Below are positions 23,891 to 32,106 of a DNA stretch of 64,000 bases, piece by piece. Source of the DNA: Flavobacterium crassostreae (lineage in GTDB: Bacteria; Bacteroidota; Bacteroidia; Flavobacteriales; Flavobacteriaceae). The translations under genes were made by a program, and so were the position numbers. The stretch spans positions 2,963,316-3,027,315 of the forward strand of contig NZ_CP017688.1 of the NCBI RefSeq assembly GCF_001831475.1, read 5' to 3'. Each line of letters opens with the position of its first letter. Position 1 is the first letter of the stretch. The notes beneath the pieces were generated by a model. The model did not search any database. It was not told the DNA's origin and saw only the letters and a list, made by a program, of their open reading frames with translations.

Positions 23891-24431
23891 CCGCAAAGGC
23901 TTCTTTTTCCTCCTCCTCGTCTTGTTCAAACATATTTCCAGTTTGATGCTGTGCAGGAGCTCTTTTTCCTTCGATGTATTCGTAGACTTCAGATTTCAAT
24001 AAATCAACCGCTGCGATTAGTTCGGTATCAAAAGCATAGTCATCATCCCATTTCATAAATGGAGTAGGAATGCTAATGCTTTTACCGCTTTCCAGCCTTT
24101 TAGAACCTATTATGGTCACACCTTCAGAATCTTTACCTAATGTGAAACCTATCACGGTGTATTTTCTCAAAGGATCTGTTTCGGCATCTTGGTAAAAAAC
24201 TCCTTTTATGTAATCGTCTATTGCTTGACGACATACACTTTCTGAAATCTCTTCACAGATAAAAGCAAAATGAGGTGTCAAGGCCAAGAATGCTTCCCGC
24301 AAATCTTCGTGAATTGGCGCATCACCTGTTGTAGATGGATGACTGTATTTTGTCGATCCAACAAAATGATCGTAGCCATATTTTAAGAATAGGCTGTTTT
24401 TGATACTGGCGTTTTTAATTGTAATGTTCAT
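23871..24431 (-). CDS. Hypothetical phage protein with an acidic tail (186 aa)
   Basis: Residues 1-155 form a mixed domain (opening MNITIKNASIKNSLFLKYGY); the last 20 residues are strongly acidic (MFEQDEEEEKEAFADADQEM). An ordered domain with an acidic C-terminal tail near recombination and clamp genes recalls phage single-strand-binding proteins, but no OB-fold signature is proven. This is a testable guess, not an assignment. Confidence 0.65.
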   Translation of the reverse strand: MNITIKNASIKNSLFLKYGYDHFVGSTKYSHPSTTGDAPIHEDLREAFLALTPHFAFICEEISESVCRQAIDDYIKGVFYQDAETDPLRKYTVIGFTLGKDSEGVTIIGSKRLESGKSISIPTPFMKWDDDYAFDTELIAAVDLLKSEVYEYIEGKRAPAQHQTGNMFEQDEEEEKEAFADADQEM

Positions 24432-24437
24432 AATTAT

Positions 24438-24743
24438 TTAAGAATTTAAAATTTTGTGTGTCACTGTTTTTGCTTTAAGGTTCCACTCACTTAATTCGTG
24501 TGGATTTCCATTTGATATTGCTTGGTGGAGTTTTGTTAGAGTTTCGAGTAGTTCTGGAGCTGCAGCAATTAATTTGGCGTTGGCGCATGAAACACTTTCA
24601 CAAATAAGATTTCCTCCATAGTACTTTATTGCTTCTTCTCCAATTGCACCACTTATGATTAAGCTTTCACTATTGTCGGATACTACACTACCTCCACCAA
24701 TACCTAATCTCCACGGTCCCTTTGTTCCTTTAAAATTTTCCAT
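24438..24743 (-). CDS. ANAKLIAAAPELL-motif phage protein (101 aa), paralogue 1
   Basis: Begins MENFKGTKGPWRLG and has ANAKLIAAAPELLETLTKLH at about 55-74. The same FKGT opening and ANAKLIAAAPELL motif occur in the protein at 25786-26076, so the two are paralogues. The motif is widespread in small phage proteins of unknown role. Confidence 0.75.
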   Translation of the reverse strand: MENFKGTKGPWRLGIGGGSVVSDNSESLIISGAIGEEAIKYYGGNLICESVSCANAKLIAAAPELLETLTKLHQAISNGNPHELSEWNLKAKTVTHKILNS

Positions 24744-24746
24744 AAA

Positions 24747-25136
24747 TCATTGATTAAATGCGGACATTTCCGCTTTTGCTTTTGAAATAATTGTTCGGCA
24801 CCAGTCTAGTTGATGCGTACAGGCTGCGTTTAATCTTGTAGCCCATGTAAGGGAGTATGTTTCATTTTCAACCAGAGTGTCGGTATATTTTACGGCCACA
24901 CTAGCAGGAAATTCTAAAAGTTTCTTATACTCTTGTATCATTTGACTTCTCAGCTTTTGTTCCCGATGTATTTTAGCATCTGCAATTAATTTTCCTGTTC
25001 TGGACATGTAGACTGCCAAGTCATTCCCTCTTACAACAGCTTCATTGGCATCCTCACTCATAGTAATTTCTAGAAAGGATTGAATTGTTGTCAATTCTGA
25101 GATTATATCCGCTGGTGCTGTAATTAATTGATTCAT
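24747..25136 (-). CDS. Hypothetical phage protein of the recombination block (129 aa)
   Basis: Helical protein with conserved-looking basic and aromatic residues (MSRTGKLIADAKIHREQKLR near 50-69). It lies between the nuclease gene and paralogue 1. No family recognised. Confidence 0.65.
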   Translation of the reverse strand: MNQLITAPADIISELTTIQSFLEITMSEDANEAVVRGNDLAVYMSRTGKLIADAKIHREQKLRSQMIQEYKKLLEFPASVAVKYTDTLVENETYSLTWATRLNAACTHQLDWCRTIISKAKAEMSAFNQ

Positions 25137-25150
25137 TTTTTAGTAATTTT

Positions 25151-25786
25151 TTAGTCAAATAATGCCCACCATTTAAATGCGAGCTCGTTATATTTTTTAA
25201 ACCCCGAGTTAAATAGTTCGTCACCTCTACGTATTGGAACCTTAAATACTTTGTAATTCTCTTTTGAAACCCCAATTAAAACATCTTGATTACTTCCTGC
25301 TATATCCATGTACCAAGCTCGTTGTCTGTCGTAATCAAAATATCGTACGGCTTCTTCAAACTGTTTTTGAGTGGTGGCGGTGGTGCTTTTTAGATCACCA
25401 CCCCATCCCAAACCATCCATCCATAAATCCCATTTGCAGCGGGTGTCTAAATTAAATTCAACCTCATCATAAGTGAATGTTCTATTGGTAATCATTACTT
25501 TTTGAGTATCGCTTTGTTTGAGTAGGTTTTCTGCTAAGGGATCTTTCATAAAAGCCTTTTTCATTAGGATAGCTTTCTCAAAATCTTCTTCTGAATACTG
25601 AACTCCATCAACTTGAAATTTGAAATAATCTACTTTGAAAGGTTCCGTAATTACTGCATCGATCAGCGTTCCAAATTTGTACGCTTTTTCCTTGGAGACT
25701 TCATCCATTTTATTATCGCTCCAATAATCTTTGAGCCAACTTAAATCCGAGTTGCTTACCTCATTTCTTCCAAAGTATGGATCCAT
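25151..25786 (-). CDS. RecE/YqaJ-like PD-(D/E)XK exonuclease
   Basis: 211 residues. LDTRCKWDLWMDG (about 118-130) and GGDLKSTTA (about 134-142) give the D...DxK core, followed by QRAWYMDIAG, the QxxxY-type motif of RecE/RecB-like nucleases; YKFGTLIDAVI near 36-46 is the upstream helix. Known role: a 5'-3' exonuclease that makes single strands for the annealing protein. RecT lies in the same operon, forming a RecET-type pair with two genes between. Confidence 0.85.
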   Translation of the reverse strand: MDPYFGRNEVSNSDLSWLKDYWSDNKMDEVSKEKAYKFGTLIDAVITEPFKVDYFKFQVDGVQYSEEDFEKAILMKKAFMKDPLAENLLKQSDTQKVMITNRTFTYDEVEFNLDTRCKWDLWMDGLGWGGDLKSTTATTQKQFEEAVRYFDYDRQRAWYMDIAGSNQDVLIGVSKENYKVFKVPIRRGDELFNSGFKKYNELAFKWWALFD

Positions 25787-26076
25787 TATTTAGTTGCTTT
25801 TTGGATTGCGTATAATGCTTCTTCATAAACACCTTGCCAGCCACCTGTAGGTAGAATTTCTTCATACATACGAATCATTTTACTTAATGCTTTTAATAGT
25901 TCCGGAGCTGCTGCAATTAATTTTGCATTAGCTAATTTTTCTTCTTCACTTTTACCAAAATCCGCAATATCACAGATTCTTTTACTCCCCTCTAGGATTC
26001 CTTTTCGGCTAGCGGTAACTTCCAACCCATCTTTTGAAATCCTCCACTCTTTTGTTGTTCCTTTAAATTTTGTCAT
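25786..26076 (-). CDS. ANAKLIAAAPELL-motif phage protein (96 aa), paralogue 2
   Basis: Opening MTKFKGTTKEWRISKDG and motif LANAKLIAAAPELLKALSK (about 48-66). Paralogue of 24438-24743. It overlaps the nuclease gene start by one base, so the two are coupled. Role unknown. Confidence 0.75.
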   Translation of the reverse strand: MTKFKGTTKEWRISKDGLEVTASRKGILEGSKRICDIADFGKSEEEKLANAKLIAAAPELLKALSKMIRMYEEILPTGGWQGVYEEALYAIQKATK

Positions 26077-26078
26077 GA

Positions 26079-27278
26079 TTACTTTCTATTTACAGCTTTA
26101 TAAACTGGTTCGTATTTCAAATTCTCACTTACAATTAGATCACCTGATTTGTGTCCTACTTTTTCACAATAGGCTTTCATTTGGGCAATGGACTTCTTTT
26201 CTAATTCTTCCAGAGTCAAAGTGATTCCCTCGCGCTGGAACCAAAATGTGAAGATTTCAGCAATGGCAGTTTTGTTTAGCAACTTCAGTTTAAAGCCATC
26301 TCTGGCTTCAGGAGCAACCGTATCATTCAATTCTAGATTGTTCATCATAGCATTTGTTTGATCGGCTGTTTTTTTAATTTCAGCGGCTTCTGCATCTGCT
26401 TTATTTTTAATTTCAGCATCCGATTTAATCTTCGCCTGTGCAGCCGCTTCTCTTTTAGATTTTTCTGCTGCAAGTCTTTTTTGCTCCTCTTCGCCCGCCT
26501 TTGCCATTTCATCAAGACTGGTTTTCAGACTTGGTAGCTTTTCAATCAATTCATCTTTAAATTTTCTGATTTCATCTACTACAACTACAGCGATTAAATC
26601 AAAATCTTTTGACTCAATAAAGGCGTTGAGTAATTCTGTCGTTTCTTCTTGAGTAACTAATTTTCTACTCCAATTAGGTGAGAATAAATCATAATGTGAC
26701 CTCTGGTATTCTATTGCTAGGGTTTTTAAAGCTTTTGATTTTTCTGCAAAATTTTGAAGATTGATATTATTAAATGAATCCTGTAATTTTTGCTTACGAT
26801 CTGAAATATGATTATTCACATGCTTTGACAATTGAATTTCTAAGCTCGATTTTATATCGATAATTTCTTTTTCTTTATCAATTTTCATTTGAGCAATTCG
26901 TTGTTTTTCTGCTTCTTTTGCTTTGATTTGTTTTACGTAATCATCGCGATAAAACTGAATTGCAGCCGGAAGCGCTTCTGCTTTTTTAGGATCTAATTTT
27001 CCTTCTATTTCCGTGAATTGTTTTCTTATGGTATCGAAAAAAGCAGTAATTGGCTTTCTTTGGTTTTCAATATCTGTTTTTGCAGTTCTACAATTCACTA
27101 AAAATTTATTGGCTCTTTCATCAAGTTGGGCACTCATTCCGTTTTCTTGAATCTCCGCTAATAATTTATTCCCAACACTTATGGCTTTGGAAACTCTTAG
27201 TTCACTACTTTTTAATACTTCTGAACCTTTGATAACTACTTCTTGCAATTGGTCCTGTGTGGCTATATCTGTTGTCAT
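26079..27278 (-). CDS. Long coiled-coil phage protein, DUF1351-like position
   Basis: The start at 27278 (MTTDIATQDQLQEVVIKGSE) gives 399 residues; a start at 27374 would prefix a basic stretch overlapping the RecT end. Long charged helices cover residues 25-290 (VKQIKAKEAEKQRIAQMKID), with an alanine/lysine-rich stretch near 260-300 and a small C-terminal domain. Phage recombination operons often hold such a coiled protein beside RecT (for example DUF1351); membership is unproven. Confidence 0.65.
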   Translation of the reverse strand: MTTDIATQDQLQEVVIKGSEVLKSSELRVSKAISVGNKLLAEIQENGMSAQLDERANKFLVNCRTAKTDIENQRKPITAFFDTIRKQFTEIEGKLDPKKAEALPAAIQFYRDDYVKQIKAKEAEKQRIAQMKIDKEKEIIDIKSSLEIQLSKHVNNHISDRKQKLQDSFNNINLQNFAEKSKALKTLAIEYQRSHYDLFSPNWSRKLVTQEETTELLNAFIESKDFDLIAVVVVDEIRKFKDELIEKLPSLKTSLDEMAKAGEEEQKRLAAEKSKREAAAQAKIKSDAEIKNKADAEAAEIKKTADQTNAMMNNLELNDTVAPEARDGFKLKLLNKTAIAEIFTFWFQREGITLTLEELEKKSIAQMKAYCEKVGHKSGDLIVSENLKYEPVYKAVNRK

Positions 27279-27309
27279 GGTCTCTAAAATTTTTGATTTA
27301 TATTTTTTT

Positions 27310-28191
27310 TTAAAAAGCTTCATCGTCAATTTCTTCTTCCGGATTGTTTTGGGCAACCTCCGAAACTTCTTCAAATGAATCGTATTGAGGAACTATTAAT
27401 TTTGGTTCTCCCTCATGTTCTGGTGTTAATGGGTTTTCTTCTTCAGCATCAATTTCAACATTGAACTGTTCAAGTTCAATAGGTGTAGAACCCGTGAACC
27501 AGCATTTCTCTTTGGCAGCATGAAGAATAATTTTTGTTCTAAGAAATGCAGGTTCTGGATTCTCACCTCCAATTACTCCATTATCCCATAGTGATTCAGC
27601 TAGCCATGTTGGTGATTTTTGAACTGTATTTGGGTTAGATGATTTTTTTCTCCAGGATTCGAAGTCTGATTTTCTATACACGAAATACTTGAATCCTCCA
27701 CCTGCAGTATTGAATTTCACATAACCCGCGATGATAGTTTCAGTTTCAAATTTTTCAATGTGTTTTTTTACTACTCCATCTTCTACTTCAAAAACATCTC
27801 CCTTGAAAACTAGTTTTGCCTGTTCACAGCCTGTTGATTGTTGGGTTTGAATCAATCGACGAACATAAGCGCCAGCTTGTAACTGCATACATGCTTTACC
27901 ACCTCTGGGCACTAAATAGATTTCGCTATCTAAAGGATCAAAAGAATACCCTTTTACTGCTGCTGTAATAAAACAAGCATAAAGCGAAAACTTATCGGCA
28001 CTTTGTAATTGCGTGCTTGATGCAATGTTTTGATTAAAATATACCAATTGTCGATGGTACATCAAATCTCCATTTTCTGAACGATTAGCTAGGTTATAAT
28101 TCTTGATAAACTTTTCTTTTACCAAGTCCAATTCTGCAATTTTACCTGGTGCAGTGTTTTGGATTAATTCTAATGTGTTTACTCTACTCAT
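27310..28191 (-). CDS. recT: RecT-family single-strand annealing protein
   Basis: 293 residues. The core runs from about 45 to 240, with SLYACFITAAVKGYSFDPLD (75-94), IYLVPRGGKACMQLQAGAYV (97-116) and WRKKSSNPNTVQKSPTW (about 185-201), all typical of RecT. An acidic tail (EEEIDDEAF) ends the protein. RecT pairs complementary single strands during phage recombination; the RecE-like nuclease at 25151-25786 supplies them. Confidence 0.92.
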   Translation of the reverse strand: MSRVNTLELIQNTAPGKIAELDLVKEKFIKNYNLANRSENGDLMYHRQLVYFNQNIASSTQLQSADKFSLYACFITAAVKGYSFDPLDSEIYLVPRGGKACMQLQAGAYVRRLIQTQQSTGCEQAKLVFKGDVFEVEDGVVKKHIEKFETETIIAGYVKFNTAGGGFKYFVYRKSDFESWRKKSSNPNTVQKSPTWLAESLWDNGVIGGENPEPAFLRTKIILHAAKEKCWFTGSTPIELEQFNVEIDAEEENPLTPEHEGEPKLIVPQYDSFEEVSEVAQNNPEEEIDDEAF

Positions 28192-28364
28192 TTCTTTAAA
28201 ATTTGATTTTTATTAATTTTCTTTATTAATCTGGTTATGCTATGGTTTGTAACAATTGCTCGTGCATTACACATTGATGTCGCGTTGTGTACCCATCTTG
28301 ATTTTACGATCTCGGCCATCCAATGATCAAATCTTTGAACATTGTTTTGCTTAGCTATATCCAT
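28188..28364 (-). CDS. Hypothetical phage protein (58 aa)
   Basis: The start at 28364 gives MDIAKQNNVQRFDHWMAEIV. The ATG overlaps the stop of the small membrane protein at 28355-28468 by 10 bp, and its own stop overlaps the RecT start by 4 bp, so translational coupling on both sides supports this start over 28436. Function unknown. Confidence 0.6.
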   Translation of the reverse strand: MDIAKQNNVQRFDHWMAEIVKSRWVHNATSMCNARAIVTNHSITRLIKKINKNQILKK

Positions 28365-28468
28365 AATACCAATAGTGTTAAAAGACCTCCAATTGCAAGT
28401 CCTGTTAAGAATGATGGTACTATCAATTTTAAACAAGTACTAGAGGTTCTTTCTTCTTCTTCAAACAT
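28355..28468 (-). CDS. Small single-span membrane protein (37 aa)
   Basis: ATG 28466-28468, TAG 28355-28357. It reads MFEEEERTSSTCLKLIV, then a hydrophobic span rich in L, G and I ending in LWI. The acidic N-terminus followed by one membrane helix suggests an N-in or N-out single-pass peptide. Phages use such peptides for lysis control or exclusion; here that is open. Confidence 0.5.
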   Translation of the reverse strand: MFEEEERTSSTCLKLIVPSFLTGLAIGGLLTLLVLWI

Positions 28469-28608
28469 GCCTTACCATTTAATGGGTTATTAAAAATTTC
28501 GTTTTTTGGATTGATTATTGAACCACACTCAATGATTCCAAAATCCCTATCCATTATTTCATTTAGTAAATAAAAATTGAACCTTCTAAACAATTCAAGG
28601 GTATTCAT
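28429..28608 (-). CDS. Hypothetical phage protein (59 aa)
   Basis: ATG 28606-28608, TAA 28429-28431; opening MNTLELFRRFNFYLLNEIMD. It overlaps the start of the next small membrane gene by 40 bp and the end of the upstream gene by 14 bp. The frame is clean and fills an otherwise empty stretch. Confidence 0.4.
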   Translation of the reverse strand: MNTLELFRRFNFYLLNEIMDRDFGIIECGSIINPKNEIFNNPLNGKACLKKKKEPLVLV

Positions 28609-28864
28609 AATGCGGTGCTGTTAAGTGAAACAAATCAGATTTAGTCAAGCCAGTTGGTCTATATTCATAATTATTGAAGAAGTACTTATAAGGAATTGCC
28701 TTTTTATTTCGATAAAGAAATTCTGCTTTATCAATAGCTTCTTGAATACTTAGCGCTTCAATTTCATGCGTTTCACAATCCTTTTCGATTTCTCCAGCAA
28801 AAGAATATCTAAACCAAACCTCGATTTCGTAAGTTTCTAATGCTTTTTTTTGTAAATTTGACAT
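28595..28864 (-). CDS. Hypothetical phage protein (89 aa)
   Basis: Aromatic-rich protein (YEIEVWFRYSFAGEIEKDCE, then KYFFNNYEYRPTGLT). The opening strand followed by a helix (SIQEAIDKAEFLYR) resembles small phage domains, but no family is identified. Confidence 0.65.
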   Translation of the reverse strand: MSNLQKKALETYEIEVWFRYSFAGEIEKDCETHEIEALSIQEAIDKAEFLYRNKKAIPYKYFFNNYEYRPTGLTKSDLFHLTAPHYEYP

Positions 28865-28909
28865 CTCTAAAATGTTTTAAATTATTACTCGTAATTTGAA
28901 ATTTGATTT

Positions 28910-28940
28910 AAACCAGTTCTTGTCGGGACTGGTTTTTTTT
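28910..28940. terminator. Hairpin with T run between early genes
   Basis: AAACCAGT and ACTGGTTT pair over 8 bp. The T run (eight T) is on the plus strand; on the minus strand the stem is followed only by TTTAAAT. It overlaps the end of gene 28939-29163. It could attenuate the leftward operon weakly or block rightward transcription. Confidence 0.45.
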
Positions 28941-29163
28941 ATTTTGTTAAACTTCCCAAAATTGATAATGTTTGTTTTTCTGAAAGCACATTATTAAGCT
29001 TTTTAGATGAGTAGGAACTGGAAGCTCCCAAACTTGCCAGTTCCTGATTTAGCGATTTCTTACGGCTAGTAATTACTGCTAAACTTTGTTTTATTGCCTG
29101 TTCTGAAATTTCAAGTTCCCGAACTAATTTTTTTGTTTCTGCTATTTTCTGCTTTTTATTCAT
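28939..29163 (-). CDS. Coiled-coil hypothetical phage protein (74 aa)
   Basis: Heptad-like helix through residues 3-45 (KKQKIAETKKLVRELEISEQ), then a serine-rich end. No function recognised; early operon. Confidence 0.6.
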   Translation of the reverse strand: MNKKQKIAETKKLVRELEISEQAIKQSLAVITSRKKSLNQELASLGASSSYSSKKLNNVLSEKQTLSILGSLTK

Positions 29164-29173
29164 GATTAGAATT

Positions 29174-29398
29174 TTAAGATTCTAGTATTTCATGCTTCAT
29201 TTTTCCTGTACTCTTAGCGATCAGATCCACAATAAATGGAAGGCTGAGTTTTGGCGACTTTCTAACAGCTGCTACATAAACAGAATTGCTTTCTATATTC
29301 AGCGCTGTTGCTATTTGGTGTCTTAAAGGAATGTCGTTTCTTATAATCTGATAAACTTCTTTTTTAAGACTCTTCTTTGGTGTTCTTTTTTTAATCAT
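29174..29398 (-). CDS. Small basic phage protein, possible DNA-binding (74 aa)
   Basis: After a lysine-rich start, IPLRHQIATALNIESNSVYVAA (about 24-45) has a helix-turn-helix-like pattern. It may be an early regulator. It overlaps the next upstream gene by 8 bp. The assignment is weak. Confidence 0.6.
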   Translation of the reverse strand: MIKKRTPKKSLKKEVYQIIRNDIPLRHQIATALNIESNSVYVAAVRKSPKLSLPFIVDLIAKSTGKMKHEILES

Positions 29399-29582
29399 GC
29401 TGTTCTGTATTTATTTCACTTAAAATTGATTTCAATATTCTTTTTTCTTCATCTTTTAGATAGCCTAAACCTTGGTTAATAGCTTCTTCGGCGGCCATAA
29501 TATCCATCAAAGCACTTTTTAAATATTTTATCTCTATTCCTGATAATTCTATTTTTAGAGTTACCTCTTTAGACACTTTCAT
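29391..29582 (-). CDS. Small hypothetical phage protein (63 aa)
   Basis: One strand followed by two helices (LKIELSGIEIKYLKSALMDI). One-base overlap with the upstream gene supports translation. No family recognised. Confidence 0.6.
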   Translation of the reverse strand: MKVSKEVTLKIELSGIEIKYLKSALMDIMAAEEAINQGLGYLKDEEKRILKSILSEINTEQHD

Positions 29583-29764
29583 TAAGTAAAAATTGACTGG
29601 TATAATTTGTCGTATTCCTCTTTGCTTACTTTCTTATTATTAATAAAATAAGAATGTGTCTCGTGGGTATGATGGTAAACATGTGGTGTGTTTACAATGT
29701 TGTTTGTAGATGCGGATTGTGCAATTACCAGAACTAGCGCGATAATTATAATTAGTAGTATCAT
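29582..29764 (-). CDS. Small membrane-anchored phage protein (60 aa)
   Basis: The N-terminus MILLIIIIALVLVIAQSAST is a membrane anchor or signal peptide; a histidine-rich segment (VYHHTHETHSYF) and a charged end follow. It may be an early membrane protein; metal binding by the histidines is possible but unproven. Confidence 0.65.
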   Translation of the reverse strand: MILLIIIIALVLVIAQSASTNNIVNTPHVYHHTHETHSYFINNKKVSKEEYDKLYQSIFT

Positions 29765-29792
29765 TTTTATTTGATTTAAAAGATTAGTATTA

Positions 29793-30029
29793 TTAGATTC
29801 TCCATACTCTTACTTCATTTTGAAATGAAGCTGTAGTAAATTTTGTTTCGGGATGTAGTTGTGAAAATCGCCATGAGGCTAGATATATTTTTTGTTTTTG
29901 AATGGATATTTTCACATCCGTATTTAGTTTCACTAAAAAACTATCTCCTATTTCCATTTTGTCAAATGGATAAATTCTTCTACTTGTTTTATTAGGTAAC
30001 GGAATCCCTTTTTCTATTTTTATAGCCAT
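29793..30029 (-). CDS. Conserved small phage protein (78 aa), first gene of the early operon
   Basis: The pattern EKGIPLPNKTSRRIYPFDKM followed by EIGDSFLV is common in small phage proteins placed near replication genes; their role is unknown. It is the first leftward gene after the repressor-controlled promoter at 30230-30285, about 200 bp away. Confidence 0.7.
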   Translation of the reverse strand: MAIKIEKGIPLPNKTSRRIYPFDKMEIGDSFLVKLNTDVKISIQKQKIYLASWRFSQLHPETKFTTASFQNEVRVWRI

Positions 30030-30229
30030 GATTTATATTTGTTTAGTGCCATTGTTGCTTTGATGCTACGGCAAATCCGCAATGACTATTTTATGCTTTA
30101 CGATTTTTACTTTTCATCCTTTTTCAAGCAGGTTATTCCAGAACCCATCGGATTAATTTAATTTTTATAGTTTTTTCAATATTTCAAAGAACAATTTTGA
30201 GTACATTTGTTTAGAACGTTTGTACAGGG

Positions 30230-30285
30230 CAAATATAAAACACAATATTGGTAATTTAAACATATTTAACACCAAAATTGTGTTT
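30230..30285 (-). promoter_or_regulatory. Early leftward promoter with paired repressor operators
   Basis: A -7 box TATATTTG lies at 30237-30230 (minus strand). AAACACAATATTGGT (30238-30252) and ACCAAAATTGTGTTT (30271-30285) are inverted copies with one mismatch, 33 bp centre to centre. The first abuts the -7 box, so the S24 repressor bound here would block the early operon. The rest of 30030-30313 holds no gene that I can support. Confidence 0.65.
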
Positions 30286-30313
30286 ATTGTGTAATTTATA
30301 ATCATTCTAAATA

Positions 30314-30958
30314 ATGAAAGGGATCGAGATAAGAAATAAAAGAAAAGAATTGGGGTTAACACAAAAGGATTTGGCCATAAAGCTGGGTGTTTCTCACAAT
30401 ACTATTTCAAATTGGGAAAAAGGTGAAGTCATTCCATTGTCTAAAGAAAATTTGTTAAACAATTTTGTGAATAACAATATTGTGAATTTTGCCACTAATG
30501 AAGATCAAAAAAAAATAACTCTTCAGGAGCAATTGGAGCATATAGAAAAAGGAGTTCCTTATTACGATGTAGATTTTACAGCTGGTTTTTTACCCATTGA
30601 CCATAGCAATAAGTCGTTGCCTGATTCCTACATTAGTCATCCGTTTTTTAAAGGTTGTGATTACGTAGTGAGGGCTTCAGGACAATCGATGGCAAAGTTG
30701 ATCTGTCATGGTGATGCGATAGGTTTAGTAAAAATAAATAACTGGCAAGACTTTTTCCCTTTTGGAGAAATTTATGCTATTGTAACAACTGATAATTTTA
30801 GAATGATAAAAATTATCACAAAAGGTGAAACAGATGATTGTTACACATTAATAAGCAAGCCAACGGATAGTAAAAAGGAGGAGTTTCCTCCACAACAATT
30901 AAAAAAATCAACAATATTGTCATTATTTAAAGTTCAAGCATCAAGTCACTTGTTTTAA
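30314..30958 (+). CDS. Phage repressor: XRE HTH and S24 peptidase (CI/LexA-like)
   Basis: 214 residues. Residues 5-55 form the HTH (LGLTQKDLAIKLGVSHNTIS, then NWEKGE). The C-terminal S24 domain has the catalytic serine in RASGQSMAKL (near 115-124) and the lysine in FRMIKI (near 157-162). A cleavage site before the domain, near TAGF, is plausible (lambda uses AG). It is transcribed away from the leftward early operon, the usual divergent lysis-lysogeny switch. Induction by RecA-stimulated self-cleavage is known for the family and inferred here. Confidence 0.92.
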   Translation: MKGIEIRNKRKELGLTQKDLAIKLGVSHNTISNWEKGEVIPLSKENLLNNFVNNNIVNFATNEDQKKITLQEQLEHIEKGVPYYDVDFTAGFLPIDHSNKSLPDSYISHPFFKGCDYVVRASGQSMAKLICHGDAIGLVKINNWQDFFPFGEIYAIVTTDNFRMIKIITKGETDDCYTLISKPTDSKKEEFPPQQLKKSTILSLFKVQASSHLF

Positions 30959-31169
30959 AAAATAAAATCAAATAGAACCGATGTATATTGCAGAAAATCA
31001 TTTTCTCTTCATGGGTATGTTAGAAAATAGGTGACGTAAACAACAATTGAGGTAATTTTAACACTTAGTTAATTATAGCTATTATTGCATTTTTTTAAAA
31101 ATAGTTACTAAATAAATGCTCATGTTAAATCTATAACTAAAAGAGTAATAACTAAAACAATAAGGTAAA

Positions 31170-31520
31170 ATGAAAAAAATAATTTTAATGTTCATGAGTT
31201 GCTTATGCATGAGTTGCTCAGAAAAGAATAATGAATTGTTTTCGAAAACAGACAATTTTGTAGAGTCCTTGCAAACTACATATGATAGTTATGGTATTAT
31301 GAATATTGATGAATTTTCTGAAAAAACTAGTGACAGCTTATATGCTGTAACTCCAATAGGAAGGTTAATAAATGTAAAATTATTAATTCCTTCGGAAGTT
31401 TCAGAGTATGAAAAACTAAAAACTGAACTAAGTAACCATTATAAAAATGACAAAAGAGTTAATGATGTTTATATATGTGCAGCTGGAACAATAATGATTG
31501 ATTGTAGGACTAACAAATAG
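31170..31520 (+). CDS. Small lipoprotein (116 aa), att-end cargo
   Basis: MKKIILMFMSCLCMSCSEKN is a lipoprotein signal peptide with the cysteine at position 16. No domain in the mature part. It is placed between the repressor and the att site, where lysogenic-conversion and superinfection-exclusion genes are often found. It lies 2 bp before a second lipoprotein gene. Confidence 0.7.
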   Translation: MKKIILMFMSCLCMSCSEKNNELFSKTDNFVESLQTTYDSYGIMNIDEFSEKTSDSLYAVTPIGRLINVKLLIPSEVSEYEKLKTELSNHYKNDKRVNDVYICAAGTIMIDCRTNK

Positions 31521-31522
31521 TT

Positions 31523-31732
31523 ATGAAAAAAATAATATATCTATTGATATCGCTAATATTTTTTAGCTGCTCAAATGACGATTGTCAAGACAAGGTCAAT
31601 GAAATTAATAAATACTATGATGGTCAAGTTCAATATGCAAAAGACAGTCCAGGTGTAGATGGAATTGATTACAGACAAATAGACTTATTGGAGAAAGAGA
31701 GAAAAAAAAGGGTATCTGAAGCTTGTAATTAA
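31523..31732 (+). CDS. Small lipoprotein (69 aa), att-end cargo
   Basis: MKKIIYLLISLIFFSCSNDD has a lipobox (FFSC, cysteine 16). The short mature part is charged and helical (IDLLEKERKKRVSEACN). It forms a unit with the preceding lipoprotein and the following HTH gene, with gaps of 2 and 3 bp. Confidence 0.7.
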   Translation: MKKIIYLLISLIFFSCSNDDCQDKVNEINKYYDGQVQYAKDSPGVDGIDYRQIDLLEKERKKRVSEACN

Positions 31733-31735
31733 TCA

Positions 31736-31984
31736 ATGATGAATGTATTTGATCAAAATATCATAAATCTGATTGATATACTTATCATGGAAAAAAAGAT
31801 AAGTTCAAAAAATGAGTTTTATGCAGAAATTAAATTACAAAGGCAAACCATAACAAAAATTAAAAATGGCACTAACCATTTCACCTCAATTCAAATTGAT
31901 TTGATTTGCAAAAAATATAATGTAAATGCAAATTGGATTTTTGGACTTGAAAAAAATGTATTTTTCAATCTAAAAAATCACTAA
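31736..31984 (+). CDS. Small HTH (XRE-like) protein (82 aa)
   Basis: SSKNEFYAEIKLQRQTITKI (about 22-41), KNGTNHFTS and then VNANWIFGLE is the pattern of XRE-type regulators (NWIFGL is a frequent end of this fold). Last gene before the att site. It may regulate the lipoprotein unit or act as an excision regulator; neither is proven. Confidence 0.7.
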   Translation: MMNVFDQNIINLIDILIMEKKISSKNEFYAEIKLQRQTITKIKNGTNHFTSIQIDLICKKYNVNANWIFGLEKNVFFNLKNH

Positions 31985-32106
31985 ACATAAGCATTAACAG
32001 ATATTAAATGCCGACAACCCTAAACAATATAAAAAACTGTTAAAACGATAAATCAAGTAACGTAATTACTGGTGGTAAGGAGCATAAAAAAGGGTGAGTT
32101 TGATTT

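Noticed and set aside
30165-30362. Leftward hydrophobic 65-aa frame crossing the repressor start
   Set aside because: It overlaps the operator region and the repressor N-terminus; the composition reflects AT-rich DNA.
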